45,528 nucleotides of DNA from Methanosphaera cuniculi (GTDB lineage Archaea > Methanobacteriota > Methanobacteria > Methanobacteriales > Methanobacteriaceae), in NCBI RefSeq assembly GCF_003149675.1, contig NZ_LWMS01000003.1, forward strand, positions 1 to 45,528, written 5' to 3'. This document shows, one piece after another, positions 28,156-36,223 of this stretch. The notes under the pieces were generated by a model that made no database searches, was not told the origin of the DNA, and saw only the letters and a program-made list of their open reading frames with translations. Every line of letters starts with the position of its first letter. Within the stretch, counting starts at the first letter, position 1. The position numbers and the translations under genes are program-made.

Positions 28156-29001
28156 CTAGGAGTATGCAGCTACGTATTCTCCAACAATGTCAGAGTATTC
28201 GTTTCTGATGTCTTCCCATGTTTTACCATCATCTACAATAGCATCTGCGAGTTTTGGTACGTGGTATGCTTCTACACCGTAGAATGTTTGTGGTGATTCT
28301 TCTACGAAGTCACGACGTACAGCTCCTCCTCCACATCCAATAGGTGTGTCGATTCCTGCTTCTTGTAATGCTGCTGCAATTTTTGCAAATTCAGTCATTG
28401 TTGTTGTCATTAATGCTGTTGCTGTCATTAATACAGGTTCATTTTCTTGTGCTTGTTTTACTACTTCTGCTGTTGGAACGTCACGACCAAGGTCTACTGC
28501 ATCGTATCCGTTAGCATTTAAGAACATAACAATTAAGTTTTTACCGATGTCGTGTGGGTCTCCTTCTACAGCAAAGGTCATTACAGGTGCTTTTGTATCG
28601 GATTTGTGTCCGAGTTTTTCTTCACAAAGAGCTACTCCACTCATCATTGCATCTCCTGCAAGCATGAGATCAGGTAAGAAGAATTCACCTTTGGTGTAAA
28701 GTGCACTTACTCCATCCATACCTTTCATTAAAGCGTTGTTAATGAGGTCGATTGGGTCTTCTCCTGCATCGAGTGCAGCTTGTACTTGTGCATCACATTC
28801 TTCTTTGTCACCGTATAGTACGGTTAAAGCGAGGTCTCTTTTTACACCTTCTTCTTGTGGTAAGATTTCTGCTACTTCAGGGTCATCTTCTGGTTTGAGA
28901 GCTGGACCTTCGATTTTCACATTGTATCTTATAGCAATATCATCGTATCCGTTATCTGCGAATACTGCTTCATCATATTTTTTTAATGGACTTTCAGACA
29001 T
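28156..29001 (-). CDS. mtaC: Methanol corrinoid protein MtaC, copy 1
   Basis: A 281-aa corrinoid carrier that takes the methyl group from MtaB and presents it to MtaA. Residues about 30-125 form the helical methionine-synthase-like cap domain (YTKGEFFLPDLMLAGDAMMSG). The C-terminal Rossmann domain has the base-off cobalamin motif VEGDPHDIGKN with H150 as the lower cobalt ligand, plus TATALMTTTM and GCGGGAVRRDF. The length matches the family. It starts 24 bases after mtaB1 with GGAAGTG before the ATG, so the order is mtaB-mtaC, the reverse of Methanosarcina mtaCB. A 95-base stretch (28619-28713) is identical to mtaC2. Confidence 0.96.
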   Translation of the reverse strand: MSESPLKKYDEAVFADNGYDDIAIRYNVKIEGPALKPEDDPEVAEILPQEEGVKRDLALTVLYGDKEECDAQVQAALDAGEDPIDLINNALMKGMDGVSALYTKGEFFLPDLMLAGDAMMSGVALCEEKLGHKSDTKAPVMTFAVEGDPHDIGKNLIVMFLNANGYDAVDLGRDVPTAEVVKQAQENEPVLMTATALMTTTMTEFAKIAAALQEAGIDTPIGCGGGAVRRDFVEESPQTFYGVEAYHVPKLADAIVDDGKTWEDIRNEYSDIVGEYVAAYS

Positions 29002-29025
29002 AATTTTACACTTCCTTATTTAATC

Positions 29026-30417
29026 TTATAATTCATATTGTGATGGGTCGTGTTCTTTTACTTTTCTTCCGTATCGTTTGATACATGTTTTTACGAATTT
29101 ATCTTGTTCTTCTGGTAATTGTTCAATTGTTTTTTGAGCAGAGTCTAATGTATCTCTTTCGAATCTTGTTAAGTACATTTTTTTAGCATCTACTGCTTCG
29201 TTGATTATATCACATGCTTCAAGTGCTGCTGCACGTGATCTGAGGTAGATGTCTTCTCCGTCTGCAACGATTGATTCACCAATTCTGTAAGCATTATCAT
29301 ATGCAATTACGAGAGCTTGTGGATCTCGGTATTTGTCTGCTAATGTGTACATATCTCTGAGTGTTTCTTCTTCTCCCATTTTGGTTGCGGTGTTCATTAA
29401 TGCACATTCGTAACCTAATGATTGTAGCCATACACCTGTTGTTGGTCCACCCATTTCTTCTCTGTTGTATACAGATTCGTTACTCCAACAGTCTACTACT
29501 GCTGCTGCTAAGTTACCCATTAAGTCTGAGTGAGCACATGTTGCGTTTTTACCTTCAGCACAAATTGGTACTCCACCAATAGCTTTTACGATAGGGTTTT
29601 CGTATCCACAGTCTTTTGTAGGTCCGGTTGCACCACATTCAATAGCTACAAGACTTCTTGCTCCTGCAATTGCTCTTGTAATAGCTGCGAGTGTGTGTGA
29701 TACGTTTTTACTGGTTAATCCTCCACCAAGGAACATTGCAGTGTTAGCTTGTGCACAGTCTGTGTCTCCACCAGGTACACAGTAGTCGTATTTACTTGCA
29801 ATGTCTACAATTTTTGGCCACATGTAGCCCATATCGATTGATCCTAATACACCGATACCGTATAAGATTGCACGGATATCTCCACGAGCAATACCGTAGT
29901 CTGATACTACTTTACCACCAATGGTTTCTACACATAAGATTGATGCTCCATTTTCTGCACATGCTTCGAATGATTCATCCATTTTTACGTCAAAGTCTGA
30001 TCCTCTTAATCCACCCATATCTTCTTCACGAATATCTGCGATGGTTGACATTAAGGATGCTTTTGTTCCGTATTTGTCGTGTAATTCTTCAAGTTGTTCT
30101 ACTTGAACTGCTGTTGTTTTTGCAGAAATTTCTGCTGATTTTGTTTGTTGTGCTACGTGTTCTTGTTCAATTTGGAGTGTTGGTAATCCTATTGCTGCTG
30201 CACGGTCACATGCTGAAAATGCAATGTTTTTACATGTAGCAACCATACCTTCTACACTTGTTTCTGATCCTTCTGCAGGAGCTACTTTAATGTTAGGTAT
30301 TACTTCACCTACTCCTAATTTAACATCAAATCCGTATTCTACAGGATTTGCTGCTTGTCCAAATACTAAATCATTTACTGATTTTGTTTCCATTTTTGTA
30401 AAACGTTTTAATACCAT
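29026..30417 (-). CDS. mtaB: Methanol:corrinoid methyltransferase MtaB, copy 1
   Basis: A 463-aa zinc enzyme that activates methanol and methylates MtaC. The zinc ligands match the Methanosarcina barkeri enzyme: E164 (LCVETIGG), C221 (GGDTDCAQAN) and C270 (GPTKDCGYENP). The rest of the TIM-barrel core is well conserved, including VAIECGATGP and CAHSDLMGNL. Ribosome site GGTGA stands about 9 bases before the ATG. About 43 bases upstream lies TATACCCACATA (plus-strand reading), present at nearly the same distance before mtaB2. It heads the mtaB1-mtaC1 operon, probably running on towards the RamA-like gene. Confidence 0.97.
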   Translation of the reverse strand: MVLKRFTKMETKSVNDLVFGQAANPVEYGFDVKLGVGEVIPNIKVAPAEGSETSVEGMVATCKNIAFSACDRAAAIGLPTLQIEQEHVAQQTKSAEISAKTTAVQVEQLEELHDKYGTKASLMSTIADIREEDMGGLRGSDFDVKMDESFEACAENGASILCVETIGGKVVSDYGIARGDIRAILYGIGVLGSIDMGYMWPKIVDIASKYDYCVPGGDTDCAQANTAMFLGGGLTSKNVSHTLAAITRAIAGARSLVAIECGATGPTKDCGYENPIVKAIGGVPICAEGKNATCAHSDLMGNLAAAVVDCWSNESVYNREEMGGPTTGVWLQSLGYECALMNTATKMGEEETLRDMYTLADKYRDPQALVIAYDNAYRIGESIVADGEDIYLRSRAAALEACDIINEAVDAKKMYLTRFERDTLDSAQKTIEQLPEEQDKFVKTCIKRYGRKVKEHDPSQYEL

Positions 30418-30459
30418 AAATATTCACCAAATTATATAAATCATATATAAATTGTTTAT

Positions 30460-30471
30460 TATACCCACATA
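30460..30471 (-). promoter_or_regulatory. Candidate mtaB1 promoter/operator, TATACCCACATA
   Basis: This 12-mer is found exactly in front of mtaB1 (43 bases from the ATG) and mtaB2 (40 bases). Read with the genes it is TATGTGGGTATAA, so GGGTATAA may be the TATA element or overlap it. Confidence 0.55.
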
Positions 30472-30811
30472 AAATTATTATTAAATTGCTGTATTAATTC
30501 TATGAATTCTTTTTCATACATTAATACTTTCACTTATTAATTTTAGTACATGATATATAAAAATGTTTATCATACCCTTTAAAATTGAAAATTGATTAAT
30601 TATTGTTATTTTTTAGTAATATACTACCCTTTTTTGTTTTAGATAGATAAATAAGTTTAAATTAGTATTTTTTTAAAAAGAAAGTTTAATAAAAAGTAAT
30701 ACCTTTTTTTAAAGAATTTAGTAATAATACAAATTTTTATTAATTTATTACTAGTAAATTGGAAAAAATTTTTTTAAATATTGCAAAATAATATTTTATG
30801 AATTAAAAATT

Positions 30812-30921
30812 AAGTAAATTTTAATTAATTGCAATAAATTCTAAAAAAATAACATTTAACAAAAAAAGTTAGTCTTAATATACGATAAGAAAATTTTAAG
30901 TTAATTGCAATAAATTCTAAA
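30812..30921. repeat. Direct repeat, 34/35 bp, two copies 75 bp apart
   Basis: Copies at 30812-30845 and 30887-30921 differ by one base and one indel; the last 21 bases of each (core TTGCAATAAATTCTAAA) are identical. They lie between the mtaC2 terminator and the mtaB1 promoter. Confidence 0.75.
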
Positions 30922-30961
30922 TAAAAAGTAGAGTCTATAAAAAAAGGGGAGTTTAGAAAAA

Positions 30962-31001
30962 AGAATAAAAAAAATAAAAGTAAGATCCGAAGATCCTACT
31001 T
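30962..31001 (-). terminator. Intrinsic-type terminator after mtaC2 with UUCG loop
   Basis: On the minus strand AAGTAGGATC, loop TTCG, GATCTTACTT form a 10-bp stem (one G-U) closed by C-G over a UUCG tetraloop, followed by TTATTTTTTTTATTC. It begins 14 bases after the mtaC2 stop codon. It looks exactly like a bacterial rho-independent terminator, which is unusual for archaea. A further CTCCCC-T7 element follows at 30939-30951. Confidence 0.8.
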
Positions 31002-31015
31002 CTACATCATCATAC

Positions 31016-31849
31016 TTAGGAGTATGCTGCTACGTATTCTCCTACGATGTCAGCATATTCGTTTCTGATGTCTTCCCATGTTTTACCGTCATCTACAATA
31101 GCATCTGCGAGTTTTGGTACGTGGTATGCTTCTACACCGTAGAATGTTTGTGGTGTTTCTTCTACGAAGTCACGACGTACAGCTCCTCCTCCACATCCTA
31201 CTGGTGTGTCGATTCCTGCTTCTTGTAGTAATGCTACGATTTTACCGAATGCTGTCATGGTTGTTGTCATTAATGCTGTTGCTGTTACTAATGCTGGTTT
31301 GTTTTCTTCTACAGCTTTTACAACATCTGCACTAGGAACGTCACGACCAAGGTCTATTGCATCGTATCCGTTAGCGTTTAAGAACATAAGAATTAAGTTT
31401 TTACCGATGTCGTGTGGGTCTCCTTCTACAGCACAACATACTACAGGTGCTTTTGTATCTGCTTTGTGTCCGAGTTTATCTTCACAAAGAGCTACTCCAC
31501 TCATCATTGCATCTCCTGCAAGCATGAGATCAGGTAAGAAGAATTCACCTTTGGTGTAAAGTGCACTTACTCCGTCCATACCTTTCATGAGACCTTCGTT
31601 AATAAGGTTTAATGGGTCTTCTCCAGATTCTAGTGCTTTTGCGGTGTCTTCGTCACATTTATCTTTGTCACCGTATAGTACATCTAAAGCGATTGTTCTT
31701 AATGTTCCTTCTTCTTGAGGTAAGATATCAACTACTTCTGGGTCTTCTTCAGGTTTAAGAGCTGGACCTTCGATTTTTACGTTGTATCTTATTGCTATTT
31801 TATCATAATCTGTGATTTTATCATATAATTTATCTAAATTACTTGCCAT
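31016..31849 (-). CDS. mtaC: Methanol corrinoid protein MtaC, copy 2
   Basis: A 277-aa paralogue of the corrinoid carrier at 28156. It has the same helical cap domain, the cobalamin motif VEGDPHDIGKN with H146 as lower ligand, and GCGGGAVRRDF. The frame is open to an ATG at 31861 (adding MCVE), but that ATG overlaps the ribosome site AAAGGATG. ATG 31849, about 10 bases after the site, is preferred, giving MASNLDKLYD. It differs from copy 1 mainly in the N-terminal 25 residues and in scattered helical positions (TIALDVLYGDKDKCDEDTAK versus DLALTVLYGDKEECDAQVQA). It follows mtaB2 by 64 bases and ends in a strong terminator. Confidence 0.95.
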   Translation of the reverse strand: MASNLDKLYDKITDYDKIAIRYNVKIEGPALKPEEDPEVVDILPQEEGTLRTIALDVLYGDKDKCDEDTAKALESGEDPLNLINEGLMKGMDGVSALYTKGEFFLPDLMLAGDAMMSGVALCEDKLGHKADTKAPVVCCAVEGDPHDIGKNLILMFLNANGYDAIDLGRDVPSADVVKAVEENKPALVTATALMTTTMTAFGKIVALLQEAGIDTPVGCGGGAVRRDFVEETPQTFYGVEAYHVPKLADAIVDDGKTWEDIRNEYADIVGEYVAAYS

Positions 31850-31913
31850 TTCTACACACATCCTTTAATTTTTTTTAATATATAATTTCCTACTTATTCT
31901 CCAACCTTTATAC

Positions 31914-33299
31914 TTATAATTCGTATTGTGATGGGTCGTGTTCTTTAACTTTTCTTCCGTATCGTTTAATACATGTTTTTACGAATTTAGCTTGGTCATC
32001 AGGTAATTGTTCGTAAGTTTTTTGTGTTGAATCGAGTGTATCTCTTTCAAATCTTGTTAGTAAGATACGTTTTTCTTCTACAGCTTCGTTAATTAATTCA
32101 CATGCTTTAAGTGCTGCGTTACGTGATCTGAGGTAGATATCTTCTCCGTCTGCTACGATTGCTTCACCGATTTTGTAAGCGTTGTCGTATGCGAGGATAA
32201 CTCCTTGTGGATCTCGGTATTTGTCAGCTAATGTGTATGTGTCTCTTAATTCTTTGTTTGTTCCGATTTGGGTTGCGGTGTTCATTAATGCACATTCGTA
32301 ACCTAATGATTGTAACCATACTCCAGGTGTTGGTCCACCCATTTCTTCTCTGTTATATACAGATTCGTTACTCCATACATCACAAACTGCTGCTGCTAAG
32401 TTACCCATTAAGTCTGAGTGAGCACATGTTGCGTTTTTACCTTCTGCACAGATAGGTACTGATGCTATTGATTTTACAATAGGGTTTTCGTATCCACAGT
32501 CTTTTGTAGGTCCGGTTGCACCACATTCAATAGCTACAAGGCTTCTTGCTCCTGCAATTGCTCTTGCTACTGCTGCGATTGTGTGTGATACGTTTTTACT
32601 TGTTAAAGCTCCTGCAAGGAACATTGCAGTGTTAGCTTGTGCACAGTCTGTATCTCCACCTGCAACTATGTTGTTTTTCTTTGCTATGTCTACAATTTTT
32701 GGCCACATGTATGCCATATCAATTGAACCGAGTACTCCGATACCGTATAAGATAGCTCTTACGTCTCCTCTTGATATACCGTAATCTGATACTACTTTAC
32801 CACCAACGGTTTCTACACATAACATTGATGCTCCGTTTTCTGCACATGCTTCGAAAGATGCATCCATTGCTTGGTCTAATTCTGATCCTCTTAGACCGTT
32901 TTCTTCTTCTCTCATATCAGCTACTGTTGACATTAAAGATACAGCTGTTCCGTATTTTTCGTGTAACTCTTCGAGTTGTTCCCATTGTACAGCTGTTGTT
33001 CTTGCTGATGCTTCTTCACTAATGGATTGTTGTTGTACGTGTTCTTGTTCTATTTGTATTGCTGGTAATCCTATACCTGCTGCACGTTCACATGCTGCAA
33101 ATGCAATGTTTTTACATGTTGCTACTAATCCATCTATACTTGTTTCGGATCCTTCTGCTGGTGCTACTTTAATGTTAGGAATTACTTCCCCGTCACCAAC
33201 AACTTGGTCTAATCCCATTTTAACTGGATTTTTAGTTTGTCCGAATACCATATCGTCTACGTCTTCTGTTTCCATTTTTGTATAATATTTTCTTGACAT
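31914..33299 (-). CDS. mtaB: Methanol:corrinoid methyltransferase MtaB, copy 2
   Basis: A 461-aa paralogue of the MtaB at 29026, with the zinc ligands E163, C219 and C268 in the same motifs (CVETVGG, GGDTDCAQAN, GPTKDCGYENP). Ribosome site TGGTGAA stands about 8 bases before ATG 33299. It heads mtaB2-mtaC2 and shares the TATACCCACATA element with mtaB1. It is divergent from the unknown 200-aa gene. Having two mtaBC pairs lets the cell vary expression with methanol supply, as in Methanosarcina; which copy is used when cannot be read here. Confidence 0.97.
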   Translation of the reverse strand: MSRKYYTKMETEDVDDMVFGQTKNPVKMGLDQVVGDGEVIPNIKVAPAEGSETSIDGLVATCKNIAFAACERAAGIGLPAIQIEQEHVQQQSISEEASARTTAVQWEQLEELHEKYGTAVSLMSTVADMREEENGLRGSELDQAMDASFEACAENGASMLCVETVGGKVVSDYGISRGDVRAILYGIGVLGSIDMAYMWPKIVDIAKKNNIVAGGDTDCAQANTAMFLAGALTSKNVSHTIAAVARAIAGARSLVAIECGATGPTKDCGYENPIVKSIASVPICAEGKNATCAHSDLMGNLAAAVCDVWSNESVYNREEMGGPTPGVWLQSLGYECALMNTATQIGTNKELRDTYTLADKYRDPQGVILAYDNAYKIGEAIVADGEDIYLRSRNAALKACELINEAVEEKRILLTRFERDTLDSTQKTYEQLPDDQAKFVKTCIKRYGRKVKEHDPSQYEL

Positions 33300-33338
33300 A
33301 TAATTTCACCACTTAAATTTAGTTTTTTTGATAAATCT

Positions 33339-33350
33339 TATACCCACATA
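33339..33350 (-). promoter_or_regulatory. Candidate mtaB2 promoter/operator, TATACCCACATA
   Basis: Exact copy of the 12-mer in front of mtaB1, 40 bases before the mtaB2 ATG. The surrounding sequence differs between the two genes, so it stands out as conserved. Confidence 0.55.
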
Positions 33351-33757
33351 GTTATTACTTTAGCCCTTTTAGTATTTAATATATAGCCCATATTTTGTGA
33401 ATATTATTTGATTTTCGATAAAGTAATTTTTATTTTTAATAAAAATTTAAGTTTTTTTAACAATTTTTAAACTAAATTATAATAAATAATTTATTCAAAA
33501 TAGTATAAATAATTTAATTTAAAAGTTAATATTGATTAATTTTTATTATTTTTATAAAATAAGTTAAAATAAGCATTTATTTTTAAATTAAAGTGATTTT
33601 AATAAATACTACTATATTTTCATTGAAAGTATTTTTTAGAAAATATTACATAATTTCACATAGTCTAATTTTAAAAATAATCCAAAAAGAAATCAGAAAA
33701 AGTTAAGTGAAAAATTTCAAAAAAATATCATAAAAAAAGTAAAATAAACAACAATAA

Positions 33758-33765
33758 TATATAAA
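33758..33765 (+). promoter_or_regulatory. TATA box of the unknown 200-aa gene
   Basis: TATATAAA lies about 58 bases before the ATG, which would place the transcript start near 33788 and leave a leader of about 35 bases containing GGAGG. One arm of a 13-bp inverted repeat (33768-33780) sits between TATA box and start site, an ideal repressor position. Confidence 0.5.
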
Positions 33766-33822
33766 ACATAAATGCTTATTATTATATGTAAAAATTAAAA
33801 AATATACAAAGGAGGACACAAT

Positions 33823-34425
33823 ATGACCAAAAATCCTGAAGACGTACTTCAAGAAGTATTAGACACCATAAATCCTCTACGTGGAGTATTACATGTGGGA
33901 GTAATTAACGATGAATTACGTAAAGGAATAACAAAATTCGAAATGGACAAAGCCGGTCAATTAATACCAGTAATTAACATGGGTGTTCATGAATCATTAA
34001 ATCGTGATTTTACAGTAGTAATAATAAAAAATGCATCATTTAGACCACCTCCAACTGCAACAGTACAACTTGTAGATAACAAAGGAAACATCCTTGGAGA
34101 AGAAATAGTTAACACAAACCAAAAAGAAAAATACGAAAAAGACGAAAAAGCTGAATTCATAAATCCAGACTTCGTACTAATAGAAGATAAAAAAGATATT
34201 GAAGAAGCTTTAAAACAAGAAAATCTAGAAGAAAACCCTACAAAACAAGCATTTGTTCTTCCACCAGTACAATTTATAGAAGTTGAAGAACTAGATGACA
34301 CATGCGATGTAGTATCAAGTAGTCCAGATCCACTTGCAGATGTATATCTTAAAAACTATTTTGGTTTTGAAGATGATCCAAAACTAGCATCAATACTAGT
34401 AGGATTTAACATAAAAGATGAATGA
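33823..34425 (+). CDS. Unknown acidic 200-aa protein in the methanol island
   Basis: I do not recognise this family. The protein is acidic and soluble, with no signal peptide or membrane helix and a single cysteine (in DDTCDVV). Residues 1-110 look like a compact mixed domain (GVLHVGVINDELRKGITKFE, FTVVIIKNASFRPPPTATVQ). Residues about 115-155 are highly charged and probably helical or disordered (NQKEKYEKDEKAEF, KKDIEEALKQENLEENPTK). The last 45 residues are again ordered-looking (DPLADVYLKNYFGFEDDPKL). The ribosome site AAAGGAGG is strong. It is divergent from mtaB2 and lies between the mtaBC pairs and mtaA1, so co-regulation with methanol genes is likely. A structural or accessory role in the methyltransferase complex is only a guess. 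Confidence 0.8.
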   Translation: MTKNPEDVLQEVLDTINPLRGVLHVGVINDELRKGITKFEMDKAGQLIPVINMGVHESLNRDFTVVIIKNASFRPPPTATVQLVDNKGNILGEEIVNTNQKEKYEKDEKAEFINPDFVLIEDKKDIEEALKQENLEENPTKQAFVLPPVQFIEVEELDDTCDVVSSSPDPLADVYLKNYFGFEDDPKLASILVGFNIKDE

Positions 34426-34793
34426 ACAAAAAAAATAACACAAATCACCTCCTAAAACCCTTTTTATTTTTTTTAAAAATATACATTTACAATTAAATTT
34501 TATACAAATTCTATTTTTCACATTAATTTCAAAAAAATATAATGATTCTGTAAAATTTTAATACTTAACGTATTACTTCTGAAAGTTATATAGGTTATAT
34601 GATAAGCTACAAACTTACATAAATATTCTATAATAAATTATCATAATCTAATTTTAATTATTCTAAAAATATCTATTTAAAAAAAAGTTTTAATGATAAA
34701 AGTAATTCAATTTAAAAATAAGATCTATTTTTCTTGGGAGTTTAAGATAAGTTATAGAAAAAAAAATGAATAGAATAGGTAGAGTTAATCTAC
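34426..34793. other. 368-bp spacer between convergent unknown gene and mtaA1
   Basis: Only 3' ends meet here. It contains ATCACCTCCT (34444-34453) followed by CCCTTTTTATTTTTTTT after the plus-strand gene. After mtaA1 (minus strand) there is a T9 run and then CTCCC (34736-34740). No gene was seen. Confidence 0.5.
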
Positions 34794-35807
34794 TTATTCG
34801 TAGTATTCATTTCTTGCTTCAACAAATGCTTGTAAGTTTGCTAAAGGTGATTTAGGTGCAATACCACAACTTGGTGCAAGTACGTTTGTACCTTTTTCAA
34901 GTGCTACTTTTACTTCAGCTTTTACTTCATCTGTTGGTTTACTGAATAATGTTTGGCTTGTTGAGATGTTTCCTACCATAACTGTGTCAGTTCCCATTTG
35001 TGCTCTTAGTTCTTGTGCTTCTGTCATGTCAACTGCTTCTTCTACTGAAGCTCCGTTGAAACCACTGTCGAGCATACCTTCAAGAATAGGTTTTGAGTTA
35101 CCACAAATGTGGAGAACACTTTGTACATCCATTTCTGATGCTAAATCTTCAAGTGCAGGTTGTGCAAATTCATTGAAGTCGTTAGGGTCTAATAATTCTG
35201 GGGAAGATGTTGGATCTGCTACACAAATTACATCTACACCACTGTCGTTGAATGCTTCAACTAATTCGATTTGTGCTTCTAATGCTACATCTACTGCATC
35301 TTCAACTATGAAACTGTCGGTTTTTAACATTTTAACTAAGTCTTCTACACCTAAAAGGTGACCTGTTAATGTGAAAGGACCAGCCATACCTACAATTACA
35401 GGTACTTCTGGGTATTCGTTTTTGAGTATTTCGATTGCTTCTAAGATTACAGGAAGTCTTCCTTGATCTACAAAGTCATCAGGTACTTCTAAATCTTCTG
35501 GGTCATCGATAGGTGCGTTTGATTTGAGTGTAGGTGTGTTATCCATGTCACCTAAATCTACTTTACAACCGAATGCTTCTGCTTCTGCTGTTAAATCGAA
35601 AGGAATTCTTGCACATTCGAGACCTGCTTGTTCGTGTAAAGCAATTCCTAATTTTGCCATTTGTTCAGGGTCTTTGTGTGCTTCAGGCCAGGATACTCCT
35701 GCTGCAGGGAAGGTTTCTTCTACTGCTGCTGCGGTTACACTTACTGCTGGTACGATATCTACTTCTTCATTGTTTAATGCATTTTTTAAGTTTTCTATAA
35801 GATCCAT
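34794..35807 (-). CDS. mtaA: Methylcobamide:CoM methyltransferase MtaA, copy 1
   Basis: A 337-aa zinc enzyme of the uroporphyrinogen decarboxylase fold that moves the methyl group from methyl-MtaC to coenzyme M, the last step before methyl-CoM. The zinc ligands are visible as H233 and C235 (LHICGNSKP) and C314 (APSCGIAPKSP). The length matches MtaA/MtbA. GGTGA stands 6 bases before the ATG, and a TATA-like stretch (TTATAATATATAATATT) lies about 30 bases upstream with the dyad TATGAT-GAA-ATCATA just beyond. It is divergent from mtaA2. Assignment to methanol rather than methylamine metabolism rests on the neighbouring mtaBC genes. Confidence 0.94.
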   Translation of the reverse strand: MDLIENLKNALNNEEVDIVPAVSVTAAAVEETFPAAGVSWPEAHKDPEQMAKLGIALHEQAGLECARIPFDLTAEAEAFGCKVDLGDMDNTPTLKSNAPIDDPEDLEVPDDFVDQGRLPVILEAIEILKNEYPEVPVIVGMAGPFTLTGHLLGVEDLVKMLKTDSFIVEDAVDVALEAQIELVEAFNDSGVDVICVADPTSSPELLDPNDFNEFAQPALEDLASEMDVQSVLHICGNSKPILEGMLDSGFNGASVEEAVDMTEAQELRAQMGTDTVMVGNISTSQTLFSKPTDEVKAEVKVALEKGTNVLAPSCGIAPKSPLANLQAFVEARNEYYE

Positions 35808-35847
35808 TTGTTCACCTTTTATAATAATAATATTATATATTATAAGC

Positions 35848-35862
35848 TATGATTTCATCATA
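35848..35862. promoter_or_regulatory. Dyad upstream of mtaA1 (ATGAT-N3-ATCAT)
   Basis: TATGATTTCATCATA, 6-bp arms around 3 bases, immediately upstream of the likely mtaA1 TATA element. Arms are the same as in the dyad at 36224-36238. Candidate binding site of one of the Msr-like regulators; unproven. Confidence 0.4.
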
Positions 35863-36223
35863 ACTTAAAAAGTTTTTTTAATGTTTATTATATTTAACAT
35901 TATTGTTATTTTTTAAAATGTTTCTTTAAGCTAAGATAATACTTAGTTTATTTTAACAAATTTGCATACTAATTTTAATTCTATTATAATTATTATGATA
36001 AAAATTAAAAATTGACACATTTAATTGTTAAGAAAAAATAGTTTTATTTTTGTGAGTATAAGACTATTTTAAATTTACTATGTAAATGTTAAGCAATATT
36101 TGTTATTAAATATTAATATGTTATCATTATTATTTAAAAGTTTATCATAATCTTTTTTATTATCCAAAAAACATTATTATAAGACAATTAGATAATATGT
36201 TAAAATTAATATTATCATAAGAT

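Larger units (their letters stand above)
30418..31015. promoter_or_regulatory. 598-bp spacer between mtaC2 and mtaB1 operons
   Basis: At the mtaC2 end it has a hairpin terminator (30978-31001) and a second CTCCCC-T7 element (30939-30951). The middle has a 34/35-bp direct repeat (30812-30845 and 30887-30921). At the mtaB1 end it has three ACCC-containing elements: TATACCCACATA (30460-30471), ATACCCTTTAAA (30572-30583, also before mtaA2) and ACTACCCTTTTT (about 30623). No gene was seen. Its length is consistent with long regulated leaders known for mtaCB in Methanosarcina. Confidence 0.6.
33300..33822. promoter_or_regulatory. 523-bp divergent regulatory region, mtaB2 / unknown gene
   Basis: It holds TATACCCACATA (33339-33350) before mtaB2, two further GCCC elements (TAGCCCTTTTAG at 33361-33372 and TATAGCCCATAT around 33382-33393), and a 13-bp perfect inverted repeat split across the region (33568-33580 and 33768-33780). 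It also has a TATA box TATATAAA (33758-33765) for the plus-strand gene. No gene was seen. Confidence 0.6.

Noticed and set aside
28346-33285. Long open frames on the plus strand opposite mtaB and mtaC (for example 28346-28699, 30224-30439, 31206-31559, 33022-33285)
   Set aside because: They are mirror frames of strongly conserved enzymes, lack ribosome sites, and their composition follows from the codon pattern of the real genes.
35524-35868. Plus-strand open frame opposite the mtaA1 N-terminus
   Set aside because: Shadow of mtaA1; no ribosome site and no recognisable domain.
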